Assembly: GCA_050996405.1 (NCBI GenBank)
Contig: JBPCRW010000201.1
Location: 1 to 8,695, forward strand
DNA length: 8,695 bases
Reading direction: 5' to 3'
From: JBPCRW01 sp050996405
GTDB lineage: Bacteria; Acidobacteriota; Blastocatellia; Pyrinomonadales; Pyrinomonadaceae
Below the pieces are notes generated by a model. It ran no database searches, was not told the DNA's origin, and worked only from the letters and a program-made list of their open reading frames with translations. Shown here piece after piece: positions 1 to 5,736 of the stretch (positions are counted from its first letter, which is position 1; each line of letters opens with the position of its first letter). Position numbers and translations under genes: made by a program.

Positions 1-362
1 TGCGACGACTTTATCATCTCCGGCAGATATTTCGGATTTTTATTTGGCTTGGCAATATAATCGGGCTTGCAGATTTCGACATCGCCGTAATCTTTTGTTT
101 CGTAGCCTAATTCTTGGATATGCTCAATAAGGCGTTTGCCGCGAATCTTTGTCAAACGCATCGCCGTGATGCCGAGTTCGCTGCCAATCTGTCCCGCGCC
201 GAAACCGAGCGGAACGCCGATGATTCCAACTTTTTTTCCTGTTCCCGGATAATCTTTTTGTCTGGTTTCTGCTTGAATAAGTTTTGCAAGTTCTTCAGAA
301 TTCATCTGCAGCATCTTGATTCGCTTTTGAAGTTCGGGCGTTAAGATATTTCGATTCGGCAT
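1..362 (-). CDS. rocF: Arginase (partial) with an N-terminal sigma-54 Region I-like extension
   Basis: The first 120 codons are visible and the 3' part lies beyond base 1. Residues 43-120 match the start of arginases (arginine to ornithine plus urea, cytoplasmic, Mn-dependent): a beta strand KKVGIIGVPLGFGAGQIG, then a helix, then GYETKDYGDVEI, and later a KNPKYLPEM segment like the NPR/K region of animal arginases. The Mn ligands (GGDH, DAH.D) would lie outside the window, so catalytic competence cannot be judged. Residues 6-32 are not arginase. They read ILTPELQKRIKMLQMN followed by SEELAKLIQAE, which is the sigma-54 activator-interacting Region I and aligns with residues 15-41 of the local RpoN at 17 of 27 identities. 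The frame is open without a break through the junction. ATG at 362 is chosen because it is the only start that keeps the motif whole; internal ATGs at residues 17 and 20 would cut it, and the next is at residue 68. It starts 27 bases after the HPr stop with no clear ribosome binding site. Another ureohydrolase (agmatinase-like) is less likely. Confidence 0.8.
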   Translation of the reverse strand, partial: MPNRNILTPELQKRIKMLQMNSEELAKLIQAETRQKDYPGTGKKVGIIGVPLGFGAGQIGSELGITAMRLTKIRGKRLIEHIQELGYETKDYGDVEICKPDYIAKPNKNPKYLPEMIKSS

Positions 363-389
363 AACTGTTTTCTAACGTAATTTTGATTT

Positions 390-662
390 TCAGATTTCGC
401 CGAAACCGTTTTTGATAATTTCTTCAATCGCGTTTAAGGCTTCCCGTTCGTCTTCGCCTTCGACGTTTAAATTTAATTCAGTTCCGCGCGCGGCGGCTAA
501 AGTCAACACGCTCAAAATCGATTTCGCGTCCGACGTGACGGCGTTGTCGAGGCGCGTTAATTTAATCCGGCTTTTAAATTTTCCGGCGAGGCGGACAAGC
601 TGCGCGGCGGCGCGGGCGTGGAGTCCGAGCGCGTTTGTAATTTTAACCGTTGTTTCAAGCAT
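390..662 (-). CDS. ptsH: HPr phosphocarrier protein
   Basis: This 90-residue protein has the normal HPr length. It passes phosphate from enzyme I to EIIA proteins via a histidine and can be regulated by serine phosphorylation; it is cytoplasmic. His15 lies in GLHARAAAQLV, the classical active-site motif. Ser48 lies in AKSILSVLTLAA, equivalent to the regulatory Ser46 of Gram-positive HPr, which suits the HPr kinase gene in the same cluster. The ATG lies inside the end of the upstream EIIA gene (eight-base overlap, ATGCTTGA), implying translational coupling and similar expression of the two partners. No enzyme I or sugar permease is seen in the window, so a regulatory rather than a transport role is inferred. 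Confidence 0.95.
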   Translation of the reverse strand: MLETTVKITNALGLHARAAAQLVRLAGKFKSRIKLTRLDNAVTSDAKSILSVLTLAAARGTELNLNVEGEDEREALNAIEEIIKNGFGEI

Positions 663-1086
663 CTTTTTTCAGTTTCTGCGGCGCGAGCAATTCGGCGGCG
701 CGTTGAATTGATTGCCTTCCCTGTTCTTCGACGTTTTTCGCCATTTCCGCCAGACTGATTTCCTTCGACTGCGAAGCGAGTTTAATAACCATCGGAAGAT
801 TTACGCCCGTTACGATTTCGACTTCTTCGGCAATAAACATCGCCGAAATGTTGGTCGGCGTGCCGCCGAACATATCCGTCAAAAGCAGCACGCCGCCGCC
901 GCCGGAAACTTTTTTTATCGCGCGGGAGATTTCTTCGTTCGCTTTTTCAACGTCGTCGTTCCAGCCGATGGAAACCGCCGCGATATGATTTAATTTCCCG
1001 ACCACGTTTTCCGCCGCCGCCAAAAGCTCGTTTGCCACACGCCCGTGCGAAACAATCACGCCGCCGATTTTTTTTGTTTCAGTCAT
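655..1086 (-). CDS. PTS system EIIA component, mannose/fructose type
   Basis: This 143-residue protein is a single-domain EIIA of the Man family, with no fused EIIB. It would accept phosphate from HPr. Visible features are the catalytic His14 in GVIVSHGRVANELL, the strand and loop LLLTDMFGGTPTN near residues 67-79, and NLPM near 96-99. Man-type EIIA proteins without a permease occur beside hprK and HPr in many Gram-negative bacteria as regulatory PTS components. The ATG at 1086 is preferred over an in-frame TTG at 1095, because the only GGA-like sequence lies one base before that TTG, which is too close, but about 10 bases before the ATG. The C-terminal tail is Lys-rich (KLKKDA) and its last codons overlap the HPr start. 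The gene lies 46 bases after rapZ. Confidence 0.9.
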   Translation of the reverse strand: MTETKKIGGVIVSHGRVANELLAAAENVVGKLNHIAAVSIGWNDDVEKANEEISRAIKKVSGGGGVLLLTDMFGGTPTNISAMFIAEEVEIVTGVNLPMVIKLASQSKEISLAEMAKNVEEQGRQSIQRAAELLAPQKLKKDA

Positions 1087-1132
1087 ATTTTTCAATTCCA
1101 GATTTACAGGTTTTTCGCCAGTAAATTTCGAT

Positions 1133-2032
1133 TTACATTTTCACGTCGCGGTGAACGACCGAAACGTTATAGCTATTGCTTTTTAAAATTTTTCCCAAGC
1201 TCTCGGCTGTAAAAACCGAGCGATGCCTGCCGCCCGTGCAGCCGATGCCGATGGTCAGATAAGATTTTCCTTCGCGTTTATAAAGCGGCAGCAGGTAATC
1301 GAGCAAATCCGCAAAACGTTTTAAAGTTTCCTGCGCTTCGGGCTGCTGCTTCATAAACTTTATAACTTTAGCATTTGTTCCCGGCAGATTTTTCAGTTCG
1401 GGAACGAAATACGGATTTGTTAAATGCCGCACGTCGAACAGCAAATCGACCTGCTGCGGAATGCCGAATTTGTGACCAAAGCTGATGATATGCACGTTGA
1501 GCGGCGCGCCTTCTTCAAACTGCCCGAATTTTTCTACCAGCAATCGCCGCAAGGTGTGAACGGTTTGTTCGGACGTATCGATTATTAAATCCGCCGTGTC
1601 GCGCACATTCCTCAGAGCTTTTCGCTCCGCGCGAATGGCATCGAGCAAACCTCCGTTGCCGTCCGCCGGATGCGGGCGGCGCGTTTCACTAAACCTGCGC
1701 TGCAAAACTTCGTCCGACGCTTCAAAAAATAGGACAAACGGCTGAAGTTTTTTCTTGGCGAGCTTTCTCATCTCGCTCGGAAAATCGGGCAGAAAATGAC
1801 GTTCACGAATGTCTATGACGAGCGCGGCTTTTTCGATGGCGGCGACTTCTTCCCTGTTCGGAAGCAGCAGACGCGCAAACGGCGAAAGCATCGTGACCGG
1901 CAGATTATCAACGCAAAAATAACCTAAATCTTCAAAAGCGTTGGTCGCCGAACTCATTCCCGAACCCGATAAACCCGTGATAATAACAAATTTCGGCACG
2001 CCCTGCTTTTCGGATTTCTTAGATTTTGCCAT
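1133..2032 (-). CDS. rapZ: RapZ (YvcJ family) nucleotide-binding adaptor, altered P-loop
   Basis: The 299-residue protein has the usual family length of about 285-300. In E. coli, RapZ guides GlmZ RNA to RNase E and senses glucosamine-6-phosphate; homologues elsewhere (YvcJ) bind nucleotides. The N-terminal P-loop domain shows VIITGLSGSGMSSA (residues 16-29), DLGYFCVDNLP (35-45), the Walker B-like LVIDIRE (71-77) and QRRFSETRRPHP (111-122). The C-terminal domain has SFGHKFGIP (184-192), DVRHLTNPY (200-208) and GCTGGRHRS (264-272), all strongly conserved. The oddity is the Walker A lysine, replaced by Met26 (codon ATG where AAG/AAA is expected), which should impair nucleotide binding or hydrolysis. 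The C-terminal RNA/metabolite domain looks intact. The gene starts 27 bases after the hprK stop with no clear ribosome binding site. Confidence 0.93.
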   Translation of the reverse strand: MAKSKKSEKQGVPKFVIITGLSGSGMSSATNAFEDLGYFCVDNLPVTMLSPFARLLLPNREEVAAIEKAALVIDIRERHFLPDFPSEMRKLAKKKLQPFVLFFEASDEVLQRRFSETRRPHPADGNGGLLDAIRAERKALRNVRDTADLIIDTSEQTVHTLRRLLVEKFGQFEEGAPLNVHIISFGHKFGIPQQVDLLFDVRHLTNPYFVPELKNLPGTNAKVIKFMKQQPEAQETLKRFADLLDYLLPLYKREGKSYLTIGIGCTGGRHRSVFTAESLGKILKSNSYNVSVVHRDVKM

Positions 2033-2059
2033 AAATTAAAAATCAGCCGACGAAAAATT

Positions 2060-3007
2060 TCAACGCGGCTGCACCGTTAAAAGTTTTGTGTGTTTCTCAA
2101 TCAATTCCTGCGCCGCGTCGTAACCGGAAACTTTCAGCAGATGAATTCTGACCGCCGTTTCAACCAGCGTCGAAAGGTTTCTGCCGGAACTGACGGGCAA
2201 AATAAATTTCGGGATTTGCACGCCGAGAATGGTTTCGGTTTTAGTTTCCACTCCGAGCCGTTCGACTTCTTCGACCGCGTCCCATCTTTTCAGTTCGACG
2301 CACAAATCAATTTGTTTTTTCTGTTTGCCGATTGCCGAAACGCCGAAAAGGTTGCGAATGTTGATAATTCCGAGTCCGCGAATCTCTAAATGTTCGTGCG
2401 TCAATTCCGGCGAAGTTCCCTGCAAACGGTCGCCGATTCGTTTGACGATAATCACGTCGTCGGAAATCAAATTGTGACCGCGCGCCACTAAATCGAGCGC
2501 GCATTCGGATTTTCCGATGCCCGATTCGCCGAGCATCAAAACGCCAATGCCGAAAATGCCGACTAAAACACCGTGAATCGTTAATTGCGGCGCGAGAATT
2601 TGGCGCAAAAAATTTGTAATAATTTCGATTGCCTTTGAACTGACCTGCGTCGTCCGCAAAACCGGCAGTCCGACTTTTTCGGCAATCTCAATTAACTCCG
2701 GCGGCGGCGTGAGATAATTTGTAATCAAAATGCAGCTAATTTCTTCGAGATTCAGATTACGGATTGCTTCGATTCTTTTTTCTCGTTCAAGCTGATTGAG
2801 AAATAAAATTTCGCTCTGCCCGACAATCTGGATTCGTCCGGCGTGGATATAATGCGCGAAACCCGCAAGTGCCAGACCCAGTTTTTGAATTCGCGCTGCG
2901 GTAATTTCGCGGCTGGTCGTATTTTTTTCTCCGGCAAGCAGTTTGAGCTGCATTTCCGCCGGAGCGTCTCGGATAAAATCGGCGACGGTTATTTTAGGAT
3001 TTTCCAT
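2060..3007 (-). CDS. hprK: HPr kinase/phosphorylase
   Basis: The 315-residue protein has normal length for the bifunctional HPr(Ser) kinase/phosphorylase, a cytoplasmic hexamer in characterised species. The N-terminal domain (about 1-130) is the less conserved HprK_N module. The catalytic domain starts at IHGVLVGIFGIGVL with His145. The Walker A motif is GESGIGKS (160-167), followed by ISDD (181-184) and the family signature LEIRGLGIIN (207-216). Near the C-terminus PVSSGRNLSTLVE (271-283) matches the PxRPGRN region with Ser-Ser in place of Arg-Pro. Its likely substrate, Ser48 of HPr, is encoded about 1.4 kb downstream in the same direction. The ATG at 3007 gives an N-terminus (ITVADFI) typical of the family. 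No clear Shine-Dalgarno sequence precedes it. The long leader before it contains a nested inverted repeat. Confidence 0.95.
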   Translation of the reverse strand: MENPKITVADFIRDAPAEMQLKLLAGEKNTTSREITAARIQKLGLALAGFAHYIHAGRIQIVGQSEILFLNQLEREKRIEAIRNLNLEEISCILITNYLTPPPELIEIAEKVGLPVLRTTQVSSKAIEIITNFLRQILAPQLTIHGVLVGIFGIGVLMLGESGIGKSECALDLVARGHNLISDDVIIVKRIGDRLQGTSPELTHEHLEIRGLGIINIRNLFGVSAIGKQKKQIDLCVELKRWDAVEEVERLGVETKTETILGVQIPKFILPVSSGRNLSTLVETAVRIHLLKVSGYDAAQELIEKHTKLLTVQPR

Positions 3008-3047
3008 CTGGCAATCGGCGATTTTTCAAAAGCCGAGTTATAAAATA

Positions 3048-3138
3048 GGACGCGGATTTAACTGGTTTAGGCGGATTAACGCGGATTTCTTTTATAAAAT
3101 CCGCGCTAATCCGCCGTTATCGGCGTTTATCCGTGTCC
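3048..3138. repeat. 91-bp nested inverted repeat between hpf and hprK
   Basis: The core arms GGCGGATTAACGCGGATTT (3070-3088) and AAATCCGCGCTAATCCGCC (3097-3115) are complementary at 18 of 19 positions around an 8-base loop. In RNA made from the minus strand the one mismatch becomes a G-U pair, so the transcript can form a full 19-bp stem. Outer arms GGACGCGGAT (3048-3057) and ATCCGTGTCC (3129-3138) pair at 9 of 10. The unit (C)GCGGATTWA is repeated about four times in alternating orientation. This looks like a dispersed REP-like intergenic element. No T-run follows the stem in the minus direction, so it is not a classical terminator, but it could limit read-through or stabilise hpf mRNA. Confidence 0.85.
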
Positions 3139-3140
3139 CA

Positions 3141-3169
3141 TTTTTAATTTGACTATCAATTTTTTTCAA
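3141..3169 (-). promoter_or_regulatory. Weak candidate sigma-70-type promoter before hprK
   Basis: On the minus strand TTGAAA (3164-3169) and TAAAAA (3141-3146) are separated by 17 bases in an AT-rich stretch just after the hpf stop. If used, the hprK mRNA would carry the nested inverted repeat in its leader. The -10 match is poor and the region is AT-rich, so this may be chance. Confidence 0.2.
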
Positions 3170-3176
3170 GCGGACT

Positions 3177-3710
3177 TTAAGGCTGAATCAAACCGTAGTT
3201 TCCATCCTTTCTTTTATACAAAACCGAAATTTTTTCGTTTTCCGAATCACGAAACATGACAAATTGATTTCCGTCTTCGCCGATTTTTAAAATCGCTTCT
3301 TCCGCCGTCATCGGTTTTATCGAATTGCGTTTGACGTTGATGATGCGCGGCAGATTCGCCGCCGGTTTTATTTCTTCGTCAATGACGGAAGGAATCGTGC
3401 CGACTTTTTGGGCTTTTTGATGTTTGTCCTTGACCTTGTTTTTTAATTTCAGAGCCTGCTTTTCGAGCTTATCAATCGTCTGCGTCAAGGCTTGATACAT
3501 ATCCGAAACGGTCGAATCGGCGGTTAAAACGCGGTCGCGCATATTCAAAATAATTTCCGCGCGGTGTCTGCCTTTTTCGACTTCGATGATAACGTGCGCT
3601 TTGGTCACGTTGCCGTCGAATAGATGTTTGATTTTGCCGAAATGATTTTCGACGTGAGTTCGCAGAGCGGGTGTCACCTCGATATGTCTGCCCGTATATT
3701 CGTAATTCAT
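3177..3710 (-). CDS. hpf: Long-form ribosome hibernation promoting factor (HPF)
   Basis: The 177-residue protein binds the 30S subunit and promotes 100S ribosome dimers in stationary phase (known for the long HPF family). The N-terminal HPF/RaiA fold spans about residues 1-95 (YTGRHIEVTPALRTHV, then VEKGRHRAEIILN and the helix TQTIDKLEKQALKLKNKVK). A linker of about 30 residues leads to the C-terminal dimerisation domain (about 120-177) with ILKIGEDGNQFVMFRD and VLYKRKDGNYGLIQP, typical of long HPF. The ATG at 3710 is chosen because it is preceded by GAGGTG at 5 bases and begins with the family N-terminus (MNYEYTGRHI). An upstream in-frame start would add 15 residues (NPKSKIQN...) that come from an intergenic AATCCAAAAT-type repeat. 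The gene sits downstream of rpoN as in proteobacteria, where it was once named sigma-54 modulation protein. Confidence 0.95.
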   Translation of the reverse strand: MNYEYTGRHIEVTPALRTHVENHFGKIKHLFDGNVTKAHVIIEVEKGRHRAEIILNMRDRVLTADSTVSDMYQALTQTIDKLEKQALKLKNKVKDKHQKAQKVGTIPSVIDEEIKPAANLPRIINVKRNSIKPMTAEEAILKIGEDGNQFVMFRDSENEKISVLYKRKDGNYGLIQP

Positions 3711-3715
3711 AAATG

Positions 3716-3721
3716 CACCTC
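3716..3721 (-). promoter_or_regulatory. Ribosome binding site of hpf
   Basis: GAGGTG on the minus strand lies 5 bases before ATG 3710. It is one of only two good Shine-Dalgarno sequences in the window and decides the hpf start. Confidence 0.75.
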
Positions 3722-3728
3722 TTGTAAA

Positions 3729-3804
3729 ATTTTGGATTTTAGATTTCGGATTCAACTGTTAATTACTTTGTAGAAATTAAAATGCTTTTAATTCAATCCA
3801 AAAT
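3729..3804. repeat. Inverted repeat ATTTTGGATT / AATCCAAAAT upstream of hpf
   Basis: Perfect 10-base arms at 3729-3738 and 3795-3804 enclose 56 bases of the spacer between the small RpoN-box ORF and hpf. A related motif (TTCGGATT) lies at 3745-3752. Such AATCCAAAAT strings are common low-complexity intergenic repeats, so function is uncertain. Confidence 0.5.
3775..3793. repeat. AT-rich palindrome upstream of hpf
   Basis: AATTAAAA (3775-3782) and TTTTAATT (3786-3793) are perfect inverted arms with a 3-base centre TGC, about 65 bases before the hpf start. This could be an operator or a weak RNA hairpin. No T-run and no convincing promoter accompanies it. Confidence 0.45.
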
Positions 3805-4049
3805 CACATAATCTTTTTCCGTTCGGGTGAATCAGGAATTCGCATTTGTTCGCGGTATTTCGCTACGACTCGTTGCGACATTCTAATTCCGTTCACTCTG
3901 AACAATTTGATAATCTCATCGTCGGTCAAAGGCTGGCGCGCATTTTCATCTTCAATCATTTTTTTGATTCTCGACTTGATGATTTCCGTTGTAATTTCTT
4001 CGCCTTCTTCAAACATCATAAATAATTTTGAAAGCGAAATTTTGTGCAA
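3804..4049 (-). CDS. Stand-alone RpoN-box (sigma-54 C-terminal domain) protein, duplicated from rpoN
   Basis: This 81-residue ORF is a diverged copy of the last ~80 residues of the adjacent RpoN. From GEE to the end, about 40 of 66 residues are identical by hand alignment, including RIKKMIEDE (28-36) and the RpoN box SQRVVAKYRE (58-67; SRRTVAKYRD in RpoN), the element that reads the -24 GG of sigma-54 promoters. It lacks Region I, the core-binding domain and the -12 helix-turn-helix. One box residue differs (Arg506 of RpoN is Gln here). The frame has no internal stop, and many differences from rpoN are synonymous, which suggests selection for the protein rather than decay. The start is uncertain: TTG at 4049, two bases after the rpoN stop, keeps the homology (SLSKLF); tandem ATGs at 4019 and 4016 would shorten it by 10 or 11 residues. 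It is probably translated by coupling to rpoN. It might compete with sigma-54 at promoters (inference). A recently arisen pseudogene remnant is the alternative. Confidence 0.75.
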   Translation of the reverse strand: MHKISLSKLFMMFEEGEEITTEIIKSRIKKMIEDENARQPLTDDEIIKLFRVNGIRMSQRVVAKYREQMRIPDSPERKKIM

Positions 4050-4051
4050 AA

Positions 4052-5638
4052 CTACCCGACAGTTTTTCTCTCGCGCGAGCCTGGAATCTGCATCTGGTCG
4101 CGGTATTTTGCCACCGTCCGTCTGGATAATTTAATGCCTTCTTTACTCAAAATTTTCGCAATCTGGTCGTCGGTTATCGGCTTGCGCGTATCTTCGTCTT
4201 CAATCATTTTTTTAATGCGAAGTTTGATAATTCTGGTTGAAACTTCTTCGCCGTCTTCGTTGAGCATTCCTTCGCTGAAAAATTTTCGGAGTTCAATCAC
4301 GCCCTGCGGCGTGTGCGCGTATTTGCGATTGACGACGCGCGAAATTGTCGAAAGATGCATGCCAATGTCTTCGGCAATATCTTTGAGCATCATCGGTTTG
4401 ATAAACTGCACGCCTTTTTCCAGAAATTCCTGCTGGCGGCGCACAATGCATTCGACGACGCGGTAAATCGTCTGGCGTCGATGCTCGATATTTCGCAGCA
4501 AATCAACCGCCGAACGAACTTTTTCCTTGATAAAATCTCTGGTTTCCTTTGAAGTTCCGTTTTGTGTGACAAGCTGCTGATAGCTCGGACTGATTCGCAG
4601 GCGCGGGCTGCCGTCGTCTGTAAAATAAATAACGTATTCGCCTTCAATTTTTTCGATATAAATTTCGGGCGCGACAAAAATCGGGGCTTCGGAAGAATAA
4701 AGCCTGCCCGGTTTCGGATTCAAACAGGTAATTTTTTTCAACTCCTCTTTGATTTCGTCAATTTCCAAGCCGGTTTGCTTAGCCAGATGCTGAAGACGCG
4801 ACGGGTGCAAATCCGTAAAATAATTGCGAACCAGGTCTGCCGCCAGACTTTTTCCTTCGCCGTTCGCTTCGAGCTGCGCGAGCAGACATTCGATGACATT
4901 ACGCGCTCCGCATCCGACCGGCTCAAGCCGCAAAACGTGCTGCCGCGCCTGTTCAACCGTTTCGACCGGAGAACCGCACAGGTCGGCAATTTCTTCGTTT
5001 GTCGCGCTTAATCTGCCGTCTTTATCGAGATTTCCGATAATGCAGTTTGCCGCTTCGATAAGCTCGTCGCTGATTTGCAGAAGGTTGATCTGCCAGTCGA
5101 GATGATCCATCAGGGATTCCGATTTTGACAGAAACTGGTCGAAAGTCGGCGCGTCTTCTTTATACTCAAATTCCTGCGTTTTATAACCCGGGTCGAGATA
5201 TTCCTGAAATTCCCTGCCGTAATCGACTTCTTCAAACGGGTCGGAATTTTCACTAGCCGATTCGGAATCATTATCCGCGCGGGAATCGTCGTTAGACGCA
5301 TTTTCGTTACGCGCTTCGGGCGAAAGATTTTCCGCGCTCGAATCGCCGTTTTTCGATTCAACCGGAGTGACATCGAAATTATTTCCGAAATCGTCTTTGT
5401 ATCCGTTGTCAAATCCGTTCTCCGCGCCGTTAGCGTTCTGGTCGAGAATTTTTTCGGAAATTTCCTGAATTTCTTCGTCGTTAGTGACTTCTTCCAAAAT
5501 CGGATTGGTCACCATTTCCTGCTGAATTAAATCACTAAGTTCGAGAGAGGTCATTTGCAGCATTTCGATGCGCTGTCGCAACTGCGGCGTTAAAACCATT
5601 CTCTGGTCGAGTCTTTGAGTTAATTTCAGCGATGACAT
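4052..5638 (-). CDS. rpoN: RNA polymerase sigma-54 factor
   Basis: The 528-residue sigma factor is slightly longer than the usual 430-500. Region I (residues 1-50) has the activator-interacting motif LTPQLRQRIEMLQMT, SLELSDLIQQE and NPILEE. Region II (about 51-165) is an unusually long acidic, Asn/Ser-rich linker. The core-binding domain (about 166-350) includes LDWQINLLQIS, NLDKDGRL and RLEPVGCGARNVIECL. LNPKPGRLY (306-314) and DDGSPRLRIS (341-350) are conserved. The helix-turn-helix is at 416-447 (MLKDIAEDIGMHLSTISRVVNRKYAHTP shortened here), and the RpoN box SRRTVAKYRD is at 505-514. All key parts are present, so it should be active and depend on AAA+ activators. The ATG at 5638 begins the family-typical MSSLKLTQRLDQR; no strong ribosome binding site is seen. 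A candidate promoter and palindrome precede it, which suggests its own transcription start after lptB. Confidence 0.97.
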   Translation of the reverse strand: MSSLKLTQRLDQRMVLTPQLRQRIEMLQMTSLELSDLIQQEMVTNPILEEVTNDEEIQEISEKILDQNANGAENGFDNGYKDDFGNNFDVTPVESKNGDSSAENLSPEARNENASNDDSRADNDSESASENSDPFEEVDYGREFQEYLDPGYKTQEFEYKEDAPTFDQFLSKSESLMDHLDWQINLLQISDELIEAANCIIGNLDKDGRLSATNEEIADLCGSPVETVEQARQHVLRLEPVGCGARNVIECLLAQLEANGEGKSLAADLVRNYFTDLHPSRLQHLAKQTGLEIDEIKEELKKITCLNPKPGRLYSSEAPIFVAPEIYIEKIEGEYVIYFTDDGSPRLRISPSYQQLVTQNGTSKETRDFIKEKVRSAVDLLRNIEHRRQTIYRVVECIVRRQQEFLEKGVQFIKPMMLKDIAEDIGMHLSTISRVVNRKYAHTPQGVIELRKFFSEGMLNEDGEEVSTRIIKLRIKKMIEDEDTRKPITDDQIAKILSKEGIKLSRRTVAKYRDQMQIPGSRERKTVG

Positions 5639-5665
5639 AATTGGTCAGAAAATTTTATTGTCTTT

Positions 5666-5685
5666 AATAAATTTCAAAATTTATT
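5666..5685. promoter_or_regulatory. AT-rich palindrome (possible operator) in front of rpoN
   Basis: AATAAATTT (5666-5674) and AAATTTATT (5677-5685) are perfect 9-base inverted arms around CA. The site lies between the candidate -10 box and the rpoN start, overlapping the expected first ~20 transcribed bases, where a repressor would act. Chance palindromes are more likely in AT-rich DNA, so the role is unproven. Confidence 0.4.
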
Positions 5686-5694
5686 CTACTAAAA

Positions 5695-5724
5695 ATTATA
5701 ACCGATTCAGCAAAAAAGTGTGAA
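5695..5724 (-). promoter_or_regulatory. Candidate sigma-70-type promoter of rpoN
   Basis: On the minus strand TTCACA (5719-5724, five of six matches to TTGACA) and a consensus TATAAT (5695-5700) are 18 bases apart, about 57 bases before the rpoN ATG, in the 98-base gap after lptB. A transcription start near 5688 is predicted. Confidence 0.5.
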
Positions 5725-5736
5725 GCGGAGATTTTT

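Noticed and set aside
1087..1095. TTG start for the EIIA gene
   Set aside because: The only purine-rich GGA is a single base before it, too close to serve; ATG 1086 is better placed.
3070..3115. Rho-independent terminator after hpf
   Set aside because: The stem is strong but no T-run follows it in the minus direction, and outer arms continue the symmetry instead.
3048..3138. CRISPR repeats
   Set aside because: The repeated units are short, alternate in orientation and have no regular spacers.
3711..3755. A longer hpf start adding 15 residues (NPKSKIQN...)
   Set aside because: These codons come from AATCCAAAAT-type intergenic repeat, and ATG 3710 has a strong GAGGTG at the right distance plus the family N-terminus.
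3784..3800. A sigma-54-type GG/GC promoter upstream of hpf
   Set aside because: The GG and GC are 12 rather than 10 bases apart and the flanks do not match TGGCAC/TTGCA.
4313..5105. Plus-strand open frames opposite rpoN
   Set aside because: They are shadows of a well-conserved gene, with Arg/Ser/Phe-rich composition and no recognisable domain.
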